Positions 12,797-25,581 of a DNA stretch of 64,000 bases are shown in pieces; the stretch's first letter is position 1, and every line of letters starts with the position of its first letter. A model generated the notes under the pieces. That model had not been told where the DNA came from, ran no database searches, and saw nothing but the letters and a program-made list of their open reading frames with translations. Source of the stretch: Mesostigma viride. Taxonomy: Eukaryota > Streptophyta > Mesostigmatophyceae > Mesostigmatales > Mesostigmataceae. A program made the position numbers and the translations under genes. Location: positions 1,263,954-1,327,953 of the forward strand of contig RPFO01000670.1 in assembly GCA_009746045.1 (NCBI GenBank). Direction: 5' to 3'.

Positions 12797-15700
12797 CTAG
12801 AGAAAACTGTCTGCGATGCATCCAACAGCTAAGAACGGGGCGCACGTATTGCATACAGCGACACACGCGCTTGCCCAGCGATCCACTTGCACAGCCCCCT
12901 GCCAATCCTTCCAACCCTTTCCTCTTCCCCCCCCCCCCCCGCCTTTTTCCTGACTCACCTCAGTATCCAGCAGCCCGTTGCCGCCGCCTCCATCCACCGC
13001 AGTCCTCAGCTGCGATGACTCAAAATGCCCTCGCTCCAGCTCCCTTTCGTGTTCCAATTCCCTCTCCCTCTCCCTCTCCCGCTCCCTTTCCCTCTCCCGC
13101 TCCCTTTCCCTCTCCCTCTCCTTCTCTGCCTCCCTCTCCCTCTCCCTCTCCCTCTCCCTCTCCCACTCTCGCTCCCGCTCCCTCTCTCTCTCCCTCTCGC
13201 CCTGAGCATCTCTCCTCTGTCCCATCGATCGCTGGCTGACGCGCTCATCACCAACGCGGCCGTCCAAACCCTGTGGCTGCGGTGACTGCTGGCGCCGCCG
13301 CCTCTCCTCGTTCTCACGCACAGGCACCCCCCTACCTGGGGGCTTCCCCTTGAGGCGTGCCGCAACCGAGGCCGTGCGCGCTGTTGCCGCCGCAACCTCC
13401 CCCTCTGTACGGTCATCGTCGCCCGCCCAGGCGTCGGCGGTGGTGACGGGGGGCGGCCCAAATATAGCGTCGGCGTGCGATTGGTCTCGCTGCTCCTGCA
13501 TGCGCGCGGCGACGCTGAAGCGGAACAAGGGCGCAGCGCCACCTGTCCCATCCGCGCCTGGAAGGGTGTCTGCATCTGGCACAACAACCAGGCACGCGAC
13601 ACACAGAAAAGACGAGGAGGAGGGAAGAGGCACGACCAGGAGCAAGGATGAGCAGAGCGGAGAGCAGAGCACCCCCACTTGAATGAAGTGCGGTCGCGAG
13701 AGGAACACACATCACAGCGGTCAAGCAAGTGATGGGATACGAACACGAGGGGGGTTATCATCCCACAAAGGGCACCGCACCGCACCGGCCAGAGGGGTTG
13801 CGAAAGGGCGAGGAAAGGGCGAGGAAAGGGCGAGTAAAGGGCCAGGATGCCACCATGCGCACATGAGGGAGATGTATAGCGTGCGCACGAGGGGGCGCGA
13901 CACGAGAAGAGGAGAACCAAAAGCCTGCATGCTCTTCGGCAGCTTTATCCTATGATTTATGGAACAAGGCATCTTCAGGTAACAGGAACAGCTCTGACCG
14001 GGGTGGAGCTCATGACATCAACTAAAAATCACCCTATCTATATCTATAGATACAGATCACCTGTTCCATCTCCCGTCACTGTGACCAGAACCAGCCACCA
14101 CAGGCCGTTCACAGCATAGAGAAGCACTGCTGACTTCTGGAGCAGCGCGCTTTGAAATGGTCGGTCAGCAGCTTTGAATAAAGGTCAGCAGTTTCCACCC
14201 GGCCCACAGTGCCTCCCTGCACCACACCAGGATTCAACCCCCCGCAAAGCGGGTGCCTCGCCAAGCCACAGCCCCCCCCCTCCTGTGCCGTTTCCATCCT
14301 CTGACGAACGGCGGCACATGTGCTGACAAGCTCCCACTCTGGCACACGGCGCACACTCAGCACGCAACCCTGAGCACTCCACCCCGCGAGCGTCCCCACT
14401 CACCTCCACCAGTCCCTAAAAGGGCCTTGCTGTTAAAGTCAACGCGCTCCACACGACCGCTCTCTTGCTGTGCGCCGCCCCATGCCGCCACCTGGCGCTC
14501 ACGCGGCTCCTCTTCCCCAATGATGCGCTCCCGCACCTTTGCGGCTGGCTTCCACACAGCACACCGGCGCGCCAGGTGTCACAAGCCGCACGGACAAGAG
14601 GCAACGCGGGGTTTATTGTTGCATTAAAACATGGCCATGGCACCAATACGCTGATACGGCGGATCAAATTGTTTATGAGGACATGAAAAGGTGGGTTGTC
14701 ACGGTTGAGGCGCCGCTGGATCAAACATGGCACGTGCGGGACAGAACGGACGGGAAAATAATATATTCAATAAAATGCTATTCAATAAAATGACACTGTT
14801 CTTTGCACGCTGTTGTTTTAGTTTTCCCTCTTCGTTTTCCGAACATGAAAGCACTCAGTGACATTAGGCCACTGAGTACTTTGAATCCGTTCGAATGCGC
14901 ACGTAACAGTCACTAGCATTATCGCCACTGGCATTCTCATAGGAAACGAGCGGCCTAAGAGCTGGTGCCGTCGTGGATCTGCTGCGTGGGTCTACCGAGG
15001 ATTGTACTTGTGTCTAATGTTTATTCATTCGCATCATGCCGCGGTAGATGGTTACAGGCCCTTCTCAGCCCACCTTCTTGGCCCACGTTTCTTGGCCCAC
15101 CTCAGCATACTTTCTTAGCCTGCGCTCTAGGTAAGGGTGAGACCATGAGGTCAAGACGCGTTGCCCACCGTGTCTGCAATAGCCAATAGCCGCACTCACA
15201 CCCTGCCATCGCTGCCACGCTATCACTCACAAGGTAACGCCTCCTCAGGTTACTGGATTCCACCACCTATATCATGCAGCCACCCACAGTGTTAAAGTGC
15301 AGCCACCCACAACTTAACAGCGCAGCCACCCACCACATGATCGCGCAGCCACCTGCTACTCACAACGTACCTGCTACTCACCCAACATCTTAAAGCGCAG
15401 CCACCCAACATTTTATAGCGCAGCCACCCAACATTTTATAGCGCAGCCACCCAACATTTTATAGCGCAGCCACCCACAGCTTATAGCGCAGCCACCCACA
15501 GCTTATGATGCAGCCACCCACAGCTCATAGCGCAGCCACCCACGGCTGATACTGCAGCCACCCAATACAACTTCTTTTGATGCAGCCACGCGCCGGCCAC
15601 CTTCCAAGCTTGCAAGCATGCTTCCAGAGTAGGAACCCACCCATCGCACATCAGCTCAGGGAGCCTTGGCGTTGGGCCCGTGGCAAGCGTATCCATGGAT

Positions 15701-17209
15701 GGCCATGCAGGCGGCTCGCCCAGGAGTGGGTCCCCTGCACCCTATATACCTGCTGAGGTACTTGCTGCTCGCCTGCAGCCATCGCGGGTCCCCACTCACC
15801 CACAAAGGCCATGCGATTCGGCGCAGAGGGGCCAGGTGGCGCACCCTCCTCCCTGGCACCCTGCACGACGAGGCAGGGGGGGACAAGAACGCAGAGTGGG
15901 AGGGCAATGCCGGGGAAACAAGCCAAGGGATACACAGCAGCTGGTTGACACCCACGTGAGCATGCGGCTCCGAAGAGCCAACAAGGTGGCGCCATCCCCT
16001 TGGACATGCATGAGGCGCCAAGTGGCAGACCAGTTGTCAACCAACGTGCGTGCCGCAACCATGGCACGCTTTCCCCCGCCCCCCACCCCCCACCCCCGCC
16101 CGGCCCCCCAGTCCAGCCATAATGCTTGCAACTGGCATGGGAGGGACGAGTGAGCATGAAATGCTTGGGTGGCGTTCGACATGCAACCCACACACTAGCT
16201 TGTGACTAGTCCTGCACATGGTGACTATGGGTGGTGGAAGCGTGCACGGAGGAGAGAGGGCACGTGGGCTAGAAAGGGCACATCGATTCACGAGGGCACG
16301 TTGGGGTGACGGCGGGACCCACCACCGAAACAACGTGGTGGCCACTGCCGGCCTCATCTTGCACACACGACCAGCATGACACGCCCATGGGTGGGTTCAG
16401 CCAATCAGGCAACCTACCTCCTTGTCCTTAGCCTTGCGCTCGTCTCCATCGGCCCCATCCCTCACACGCGGCGCCTCCCCTTTCCCACCCTCGGACCGTG
16501 AGGCCCACCCTCTAGAGCTCTGCTCCCGGCTGGTGGGGTACCCCCCGCGTTCGCGACTCACCCCCCGGCTCCGGCTCCGGCTCCGTCTGCCCCTGTCGCC
16601 CCTACTCCTGCTTCGGCTGCGGCTTCTGCTCCCGCGTCTGTTTCTGTCTGACGTGTCCCGGCCCCTGTCCCGGTCCCTGCTCCTGCTCCTGCTCCTGCCC
16701 CTGCGCCTGCCTCCATCCCTGTCCCGGCTCCTACTCCGACTTGTGCGCCTTCGCCTGTCTCCGTCACGGTCATCCCTGCCCCCTCTGGCGTCGCTCCGCC
16801 CGCGCTCTTCGACGCTACGACTTCTCTGGCGTCTCCTCCGCTCCGGAGACCGGCTGGGATCACGCCGTCGGCGGTGATCCGGACTGCGACTCGTTCTTCT
16901 GGAGCCGCTTCCTTTGTCGGGACTTCCCTCGATTCTGGTTTGACGATTGTCGCGGTTACCAATACCTCCGCGGAGGCCGCCATACGAGGAGCTACGATTG
17001 CTACTGTCATCTTGCTTGTGGTGTACTGCATCCGTGTTGGCGTCATCCGCACCCTTGGCCGCCACAAACGTACTCCTTTCCTGTGTGAAAACCTGCCGTA
17101 GCGGAGCCGACGAGGAACTCACGAATCCCAGGCCCCTTTTGCCGCTAGCGGCACCTGCGCCTTTCCTTTTTAATTCATCATAATAAGCCGCTAATTTGTC
17201 GTCCTCCAT
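12797..17209 (-). CDS. RS-domain and ER-repeat nuclear-type protein, possibly splicing related
   Basis: Minus-strand gene built by codon phase: exon 1 17209-16418 (264 codons), exon 2 15860-15800, exon 3 14544-14404, exon 4 13575-12959 with a GTGAGT donor after it. The joined frame is open for 537 codons. A final exon was not resolved; without the last splice the frame ends at 12797. Residues 1-30 hold a conserved-looking start (YYDELKRKGAGAASGKRGLGF region), residues about 80-245 an Arg/Ser-rich domain (RSRSRSRDRDR type), exon 3 AKVRERIIGEEEPRERQ, exon 4 VAARMQEQRDQSHADAIFG followed by a long Glu-Arg repeat likely to form a charged helix. RS domains are typical of nuclear speckle and pre-mRNA splicing factors. 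I do not recognise the family and assign no precise function. Confidence 0.75.
15270..15565. repeat. Degenerate 23-bp tandem repeat
   Basis: Repeated GCAGCCACCCAACATTTTAT-type units (23 bp, best conserved at 15395-15480; more degenerate at the ends) in the RS gene intron between exons 2 and 3. Confidence 0.85.
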
Positions 17210-17493
17210 TTTACCTGCCTTGGATATATACTAAGCGTCGGTTGTCCCAGAAGCCTTATAGCGTAGCAAACGCAGAAATAGGTAATGTAACTTGCACTCC
17301 CTCGATATAAGTTAGCGGATGGGAGTATGAGCTGAAATGTTGGCACGCAATCGCACAGCCGTCGCGTGTTTCGCAAGCCATACCCGCATCCCTCGCCCGC
17401 GCCCTCGACATAATTATGAACCTTTCGTTATAGCCAAGTCACGTGCCTGCAGGCAAAGAGCGCGCGATGCCTCGACCCTCTGTAGACACAGTA

Positions 17494-17516
17494 AATTACA
17501 CCGTCCGCATTGGAAG
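17494..17516 (+). repeat. 23-bp inverted sequence pair, left member
   Basis: Core ACACCGTCCGCATTGGAAGT. Its exact reverse complement is at 22167-22189, about 4.65 kb away, so the pair brackets the Harbinger-type element. Confidence 0.85.
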
Positions 17517-17962
17517 TTTGTTATTATGGGTCAATTTTTGCCGTATTTGCATTACGAATAACCCTGGATTGTTTGTTGGGGAGCCAGTTAGAGTCCCGGG
17601 TTTTTATTATTTAATTAAAACCTTTTGTTTGTTTGTTTGTCCTGCAGCCGTTCAAGGCACGTGGGTACTTAGAGCCTTTCCACATATGGTGACGAATTAG
17701 TGCGAATTAGGAGGACTCGGATTGGTCCGGACCGCAGTTCCAGGCTCGAGGTCTAATTCGGCGCGGCGAATTAGAATGAATTAGCGGTGAATTAGTCGGG
17801 ACGGGGTTTCCACATTCAGTTCCGATCCAACGGCGGCGAACAAGTTCCCGCCTTTTTGTGTGCATCATGGCACGTGCTTGACCCTAAAAGTGAAAACTGC
17901 ACCCCGTCGCCCAGCATTACACGCCATAACCATCTGGCATCGCTGTGATTTTAAGCCTTGCA

Positions 17963-18127
17963 ATGGCTGAGCCGCCGCCTCCGGCGCTGATGTTTAAGAC
18001 GCAAGAAGATGTTCTTGAGGCCGAGGTGCGCGGCCAGATCACAGCGGCCTATGCCATACATTGGATTAGGCGCCTTAACGAACTGAGTCGAGGGAAGCGA
18101 GGAGGGGACGCGATGAGCGCCATCTAA
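17963..18127 (+). CDS. Small ORF near left end of Harbinger-type element
   Basis: Fifty-four residues starting MAEPPPPALMFKTQEDVLEA and ending DAMSAI. Harbinger elements usually carry a second, Myb/SANT-like gene, and position and orientation would fit its first exon, but I see no SANT tryptophan pattern. Function unknown. Confidence 0.3.
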   Translation: MAEPPPPALMFKTQEDVLEAEVRGQITAAYAIHWIRRLNELSRGKRGGDAMSAI

Positions 18128-18845
18128 GCAGTTGCTTGTCATGTCTATACGCCCGGGCATCTCATGATCTGTCTACCATGCACGCATTTTCCTTGGATGA
18201 ATCGAACAGCTTTTGACATTTTAATGGCGACAATGAAGTCCGGCCACGACAATATAGCGCTGCTCAGAGCTTCGTTGCCGAGAAAGGTTTAAGAGGTGCT
18301 TTTTCCGGGCAGATAATGTAACTCTGCCTAGACCCCGGTAGCTTTCAGCACGCGCATATTGCTTGAGGCAAGCGAGCCACGACGCCTGCAGGTGCTCCTG
18401 CCGAGGTGGAGACCTCCGAGAGCACGTGGATTAGGCTCATGCGTCACAGCAGCATCGACCTTCATTCTCCTGGTGTACGTGGAAGGTCACTTTTCAGGAT
18501 TAACATATCTGAATGTTGATTGCCTGTTCATTTTCCGTCAATTGAGCAGCGATTGAAACCATGAGCCATGCAAGTGTAAGGTACAGAATTCAGTTGATGA
18601 ACCCAAGCAGGTAATGTGCAAAATAGATGAACCCGAGTAATATGTGCAGATGTTTCGTCCCACTGGCTGTGTGCTATTGCATGAACCGTGTAGGCCCTTG
18701 GCGTGTACTCACTTGCTGCAACCGTGCCCACAGCTGCTTGTCAATACACGCGGCAGGCACAACGACTTTTGCCGCGAGGTGAAACATTTAACTCCCCCAC
18801 ACCTTGCATTTTTCACTCTTTCTTTTCCCTATCCATCCTACCCCC

Positions 18846-19436
18846 AGCACACACACACGCCCACATACATACACATGCACATAAATGTTCACACACACAT
18901 GCACACACGCACGCATACACACATGCACACATACACACATGCACCCACGCACACATGCACACATGCACACACGCACACACGCACACATACACACATGCAC
19001 ACATACACACATGCACACACGCACACATGCACACACGCACACATGCACACATACACACATGCACACACGCACACATGCACACACGCACGCATACACACAT
19101 GCACACATACACACATGCACACACGCACGCATACACACATGCACACATACACACATGCACACACGCACACACGCACACACGCACACACGCACACACGCAC
19201 ACACGCACACACGCACACACGCACACACGCACACACGCACACACGCACACACGCACACACGCACACACGCACACACGCACACACGCACACACGCACACAC
19301 GCACACACGCACACACGCACACACGCACACACGCACACACGCACACACGCACACACGCACACTCGCACACTCGCACACTCGCACACACGCACACACACAC
19401 ACACGCACACACGCACACACGCACACACATGCACAC
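18846..19436. repeat. CA-rich array (ACACGC/ACATGC/ACATAC)
   Basis: About 590 bp of alternating CA with a G or T every six bases; the 3' half is a nearly pure (CACACG)n. Located inside the Harbinger-type element. His/Thr-rich and Cys/Val-rich open frames here are repeat artefacts. Confidence 0.95.
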
Positions 19437-20775
19437 TGTGACATACACATGTATGCACACAATATCACACACATGCACACACCCACGTGCGCACATGCAC
19501 GCTAACACATGCACACAAACATGTGCACACACCCACGAGCACACGTGCACATGCATACAAACGCACACAAACACAGGCCGACTTGCACACATGCGCCACA
19601 CACATCAATCCATCACCAATAAACGGGTTGCTTGGACCCAACGACCTTCTTACTCGCCTGTCCACCCAATGTTCTGCCCATCCTCCCGCCTGCCCGCCTG
19701 CAAGTCTGCCACCCGCCTATCTGCCCACCCATCTGTCAACCTGCCTGCCTGCCTGCTTGTGTGCATGCCTGCGGGCCTGCATGTGCACCTGCGCCCATGC
19801 ACCTGTTATGCCCCCATGGCACGTATATGCAGCCTAGCTAGTTGAGTGTCTCTTTGCACGCGCACATGGGTGGCTACATGGGCATTTGCCTGTGTCTTGG
19901 GCTGGGGCGTTGGGCTGATTAGTTCAAGAGTGGGCGGGAAGACGGTGGTATAATTGGGTGGGTAGGGACGGAGTGGATGGATGATTGGGGGGGTTGGATG
20001 CGGGTGGGACTCAACTTAGTGTTAAGTCCAATGTTGCCTATAGCATCAACAAAAATAAGCGAGAAAGCAGCCTAAATTCAAGGAGCCTACTTTTTGTAAC
20101 ATGTGCCAAACTGCAATTAATGGTTGCAGGCTCACAAGCTGCCAGATTCATAACGCACATGGAATGAAATGCATGGTTACAGGACAAGCGTGTGGTTGGA
20201 AATCTTACAATGCCTGGCAACGTCTCTTTCATGTGCCCACTGAGAACCGCTGTTCTTCGACACAAGAAGGCTTTGGCAAGCAACGAGCTTCGGCCAGGGC
20301 CTTCATTTCAAGGAACCGTGTGTAAAGCAAGAACTCAGGATTTACAAACAGAAACTATACCTAACTTTGCGACCTTCATGCAGTATGTCATGTGCATGGC
20401 TATGTAGTATGTGCCAACAATCACAACGAAAACGTGCGAAATTGCAAACATTGCCATGGAAGGGCAGGAGCCACGCACGCAGCAAATTAAAACGGTTCGT
20501 GAACCAGTCTGTCGGGCATAAAGACAGCATAGTCTGGCCAGCAATAATGCAGTGCGATGCGAGACAAACTCGGTAAATATGGGCAGGCAGGCGCAGCTCG
20601 TCCTCAGCAGTGCTATCTAACGTGACGGCGCCTTATTTCCGCGTGCACGGTGCCGAACATGGCACTGGCCTGATTCCAGTTGCAGCAACGCCAGATGCCT
20701 TCCCGTCATAGAGCAGAGGCTTCACGTACGTCGCCATCGTTGGCTACCAATCGCTATGCTTCCCGTGATAATACA

Positions 20776-21255
20776 CTACGCGTCCGAACAAAATGTCGAG
20801 AAAGCAAACAATCTACACGCGAGAGAACTGGGCTGATAGCTTTTCAGTACTGGTTTTACCGTGCCTTCAAATTCCATTAGCTTACTTAACCATGGCTGAC
20901 TAATTTTAGCTAACGCGATCAACATACACACTACACGATCAAAGGAATCACGGGTCATGTGAAATGTTGCACGGAAGTCCGCGTCCGTCATGACACCCCC
21001 TCGCTTTGCTGATTCCCAAAATCCACGTCCTGCGGCCCTATCATATGCCCACGGGCGACCGGGCTGCCACCCGCCTCGTCGGTCGTCTGGCTTGTCGTCC
21101 ATTGCCATCCCCATCATCACTTGTGTGGCGGTTGCCATGTATTCCGCCTCGCGAGCCGCATTTTCCTGAATAATGCGGATCGCGGCCTGCTTCCTGCGTA
21201 GCTGCAGGTAGCGCACCAGCACGATGAGAAATATAACTATTAGTCTCGCGATCAT
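20776..21255 (-). pseudogene. Harbinger transposase N-terminal fragment
   Basis: A 159-codon frame. Residues about 60-115 have the look of the N-terminal part of HARBI1/PIF transposases: a W-x-RPW-x-YDRAAGRGFW stretch followed by DADFRATFHMTRDSFDRVV, as in the family pattern of FR.. FRM....F. The protein begins with a hydrophobic segment (IARLIVIFLIVLVRYLQL) that is not usual. A possible splice donor (AAGTAAGC on the minus strand) lies near codon 120. I see no DDE catalytic domain downstream, so this is either a truncated gene or the first exon of one with unrecognised later exons. Confidence 0.5.
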
Positions 21256-21576
21256 GGCTACGCACTTTCATCCACTAACGCGCGGCAGCGATGGTGGCCG
21301 CACTGTCTTCCCGGCGTGCACGTGTTCCCCGCCCTTTTCACGTCGTGTTCCCCGCCCTTTTCGTGCATCGACCAAAAAAAAAAAATTAATTCTGACTGGA
21401 ACTGGCCGGAACTGCTTTTTTCGAGTTCCAGGAGTTCCACCCCAGTTCCGGTCGAATTAGCGGTTAATTAGAATTACATTTCTAATTGGACGGCCCAATG
21501 TGGAAACCTCTAGTTCCGGAACCGACTGAATTAGGACCCTAACTCCCCGGAACTGACGAATGTGGAAAGGGCCTTA

Positions 21577-23731
<2,155 letters not shown>

Positions 23732-23967
23732 GGGGTCACGGGCATTGGCTTTGGGATTGGTATGGACATGGGTATGTGCGCATTTCAGCACATGGCATGC
23801 ATCCCATATGGCGAGACAAGGCCATATTGGCTTATTTATGTACATTTGATTAGTTCGGCCTTGTTGCGCTTCGCATGTCCAGCCATACACTCCTGCCCGC
23901 TAGGACCACCTGCCCTGATCACAAGAGGTTGTTTTTAGCTAAGCCGTCTAGGTCTCGATGAGCGTTA

Positions 23968-24058
23968 GCCAGCCATAATTTTTAATGTCCACGGCTACAC
24001 ATATCCACCTCCATTCATTTCCATATCATCCTGAACGACTCGACAAACGCGGATAAGA
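23968..24058. repeat. Dispersed repeat, copy 2
   Basis: Similar to 11588-11675 in the same orientation (shared AGCCAGCCATAATTT, CATCCTGAACGACTCG and AACGCGGA.AAGAT). Lies in the probable DIM1 3' UTR. Confidence 0.7.
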
Positions 24059-24258
24059 TAGCAGCAGGCTCGAGCTACCATGGTTTGGATTCTTCCATTT
24101 TTTGCCGGCCTGCGCTGGTTGTCACTTTGATACATGTCTCTTGACATGATGTTCCGACAGGGTGTGACATGCATTTTGTGGGCTGGGCGCCAGTTAGATT
24201 AATATGGTCTAAGAGGAAATGCGCAAAGACCGCGAAAGCCATGTGGCTGCATGTCCAT

Positions 24259-24263
24259 GTAAG
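24259..24263 (+). terminator. Candidate polyadenylation signal TGTAA (DIM1)
   Basis: First TGTAA after the DIM1 stop, about 530 nt downstream. Motif evidence only. Confidence 0.3.
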
Positions 24264-25152
24264 AAGACCTGCATGGACGGAGGACGGCGAAAACTAAGGG
24301 GGCCGACGTGGTGCATGGATGCATGGAAAGGGATAACTGGGAGTCTGTACCCACCGGCCATCAAGATTGTAATTCCAAGTTACTAATTTAACACGTTTTA
24401 AATAATTAGCATGGGAAATAGGCACTAGCTTTTTGAGTTGCGTGTAAGCAACTGTCAGGCTCTAGCTCTCGCCTAATTATACACGATAAGACAAGTGCTC
24501 AATCGACAGCAACCCAGTTACAACTCAGTGATACTCCCCGCCAGGATGATCACATGAGAATGGCCGCCTTCGCCCCTCCTTCACGTCTGTTTCTCTGGAC
24601 ATGTGGTTGCGGCCACTAGGCAGCTCCTCCGATTCAATATGGTGCCCACCCTACTGCCATGCGCGCCAGTGTTCGCCATCACATCAAACAAGACAACTAT
24701 TCCTGACAACATGTCCATTTGTAAGGGTCGGCATTGTCCGGCAGATCATACCAAGTGCTGGTCAATTACGATGCCTTGCGCCTACCTTAAATGTGTAATT
24801 GTGCCACGGCTGCGACACACACCAGCGCACTTGTGGCAGTTCGCATTTGGGAGGTATCAGTGTTGTCAAGTGCGTGCCATCAATTTTTTGGAACTGCGTC
24901 AACTGTACCTCACATGCGTTTTGCCCATGATGGCATGATCAGTGCCAGCGCGCGTGTGCTTATCGCTCAGGCCGGCGCATTGATCAGTGCAGCGCCTGTC
25001 AAAATTCGATCGCATAATCTGTCACGCCTGCGGCACATGGGGTGCCTGTCATACACCCTGCACTGCATCATTGCCACACCTGTCCATAACAGAATAGCCT
25101 GAGTGTAAGCCACGCTTGTTTACGATGCAAAAAGTTGTGTGTATGGGACGCG

Positions 25153-25534
25153 TCAGTGCCGCGCCTGCTGCGCCATCTCGCTCATGATGCTCTTCTTGCG
25201 TACGTCTGCATCCGCGCTGGCCAGCCCTAGCTCCGTCACGCACAGCTTGCCGACCACCTCCTTGGTCTTCCCAAAGTACACCTGTGGATTGATACCGGTG
25301 GGCACACAGGCACAGGGTGCCCAGGTAAGTAGGATCGCAAGCGACATAGGCGATGGGGCGATTGTTCATACAAGGTGTTCCCTGTGATAGGACCCTGGCA
25401 GGTGGAGCACATCCAATGCCTCTATCTGCTACCATGCCCCACTTCCCCCCTCACATCCTTACCTTCCCCCCCCCTCCCCCTTTACACTCGCCTCCTGCAT
25501 GCCCTGAGTGCACATCCCTTGCTCACGGAACAAA

Positions 25535-25581
<47 letters not shown>

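Larger units (their letters stand above)
17672..21573. mobile_element. PIF/Harbinger-type DNA transposon, probably non-autonomous or decayed
   Basis: 3902 bp. The ends are 14-bp terminal inverted repeats matching at 12 of 14 positions (GAGCCTTTCCACAT on the left; GGCCCTTTCCACAT read inward from the right), flanked by TTA on both sides (17669-17671 and 21574-21576). A 3-bp TTA/TWA duplication is characteristic of PIF/Harbinger. Both subterminal regions are rich in GAATTAG-like and GTTCCGG-like motifs. Inside are an N-terminal transposase-like ORF on the minus strand, a small + strand ORF and a 590-bp CA-rich array. The two outer end motifs and TSD are directly visible; class assignment rests on TSD length plus the transposase fragment. 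Confidence 0.75.
23732..25152. other. Convergent 3' region between DIM1 and capping protein beta
   Basis: No gene recognised. Holds the second copy of the dispersed repeat (23968-24058) and candidate 3' UTRs for both neighbours. Confidence 0.6.

Noticed and set aside
13006-13920. 304-codon minus-strand frame and + strand Leu/Pro frames over the ER repeat
   Set aside because: They are shadows of exon 4 of the RS gene, whose phase fits the flanking exons.
18644-19845. His/Thr-rich and Cys/Val-rich open frames up to 380 codons
   Set aside because: Open in several frames on both strands only because of the CA-rich repeat.
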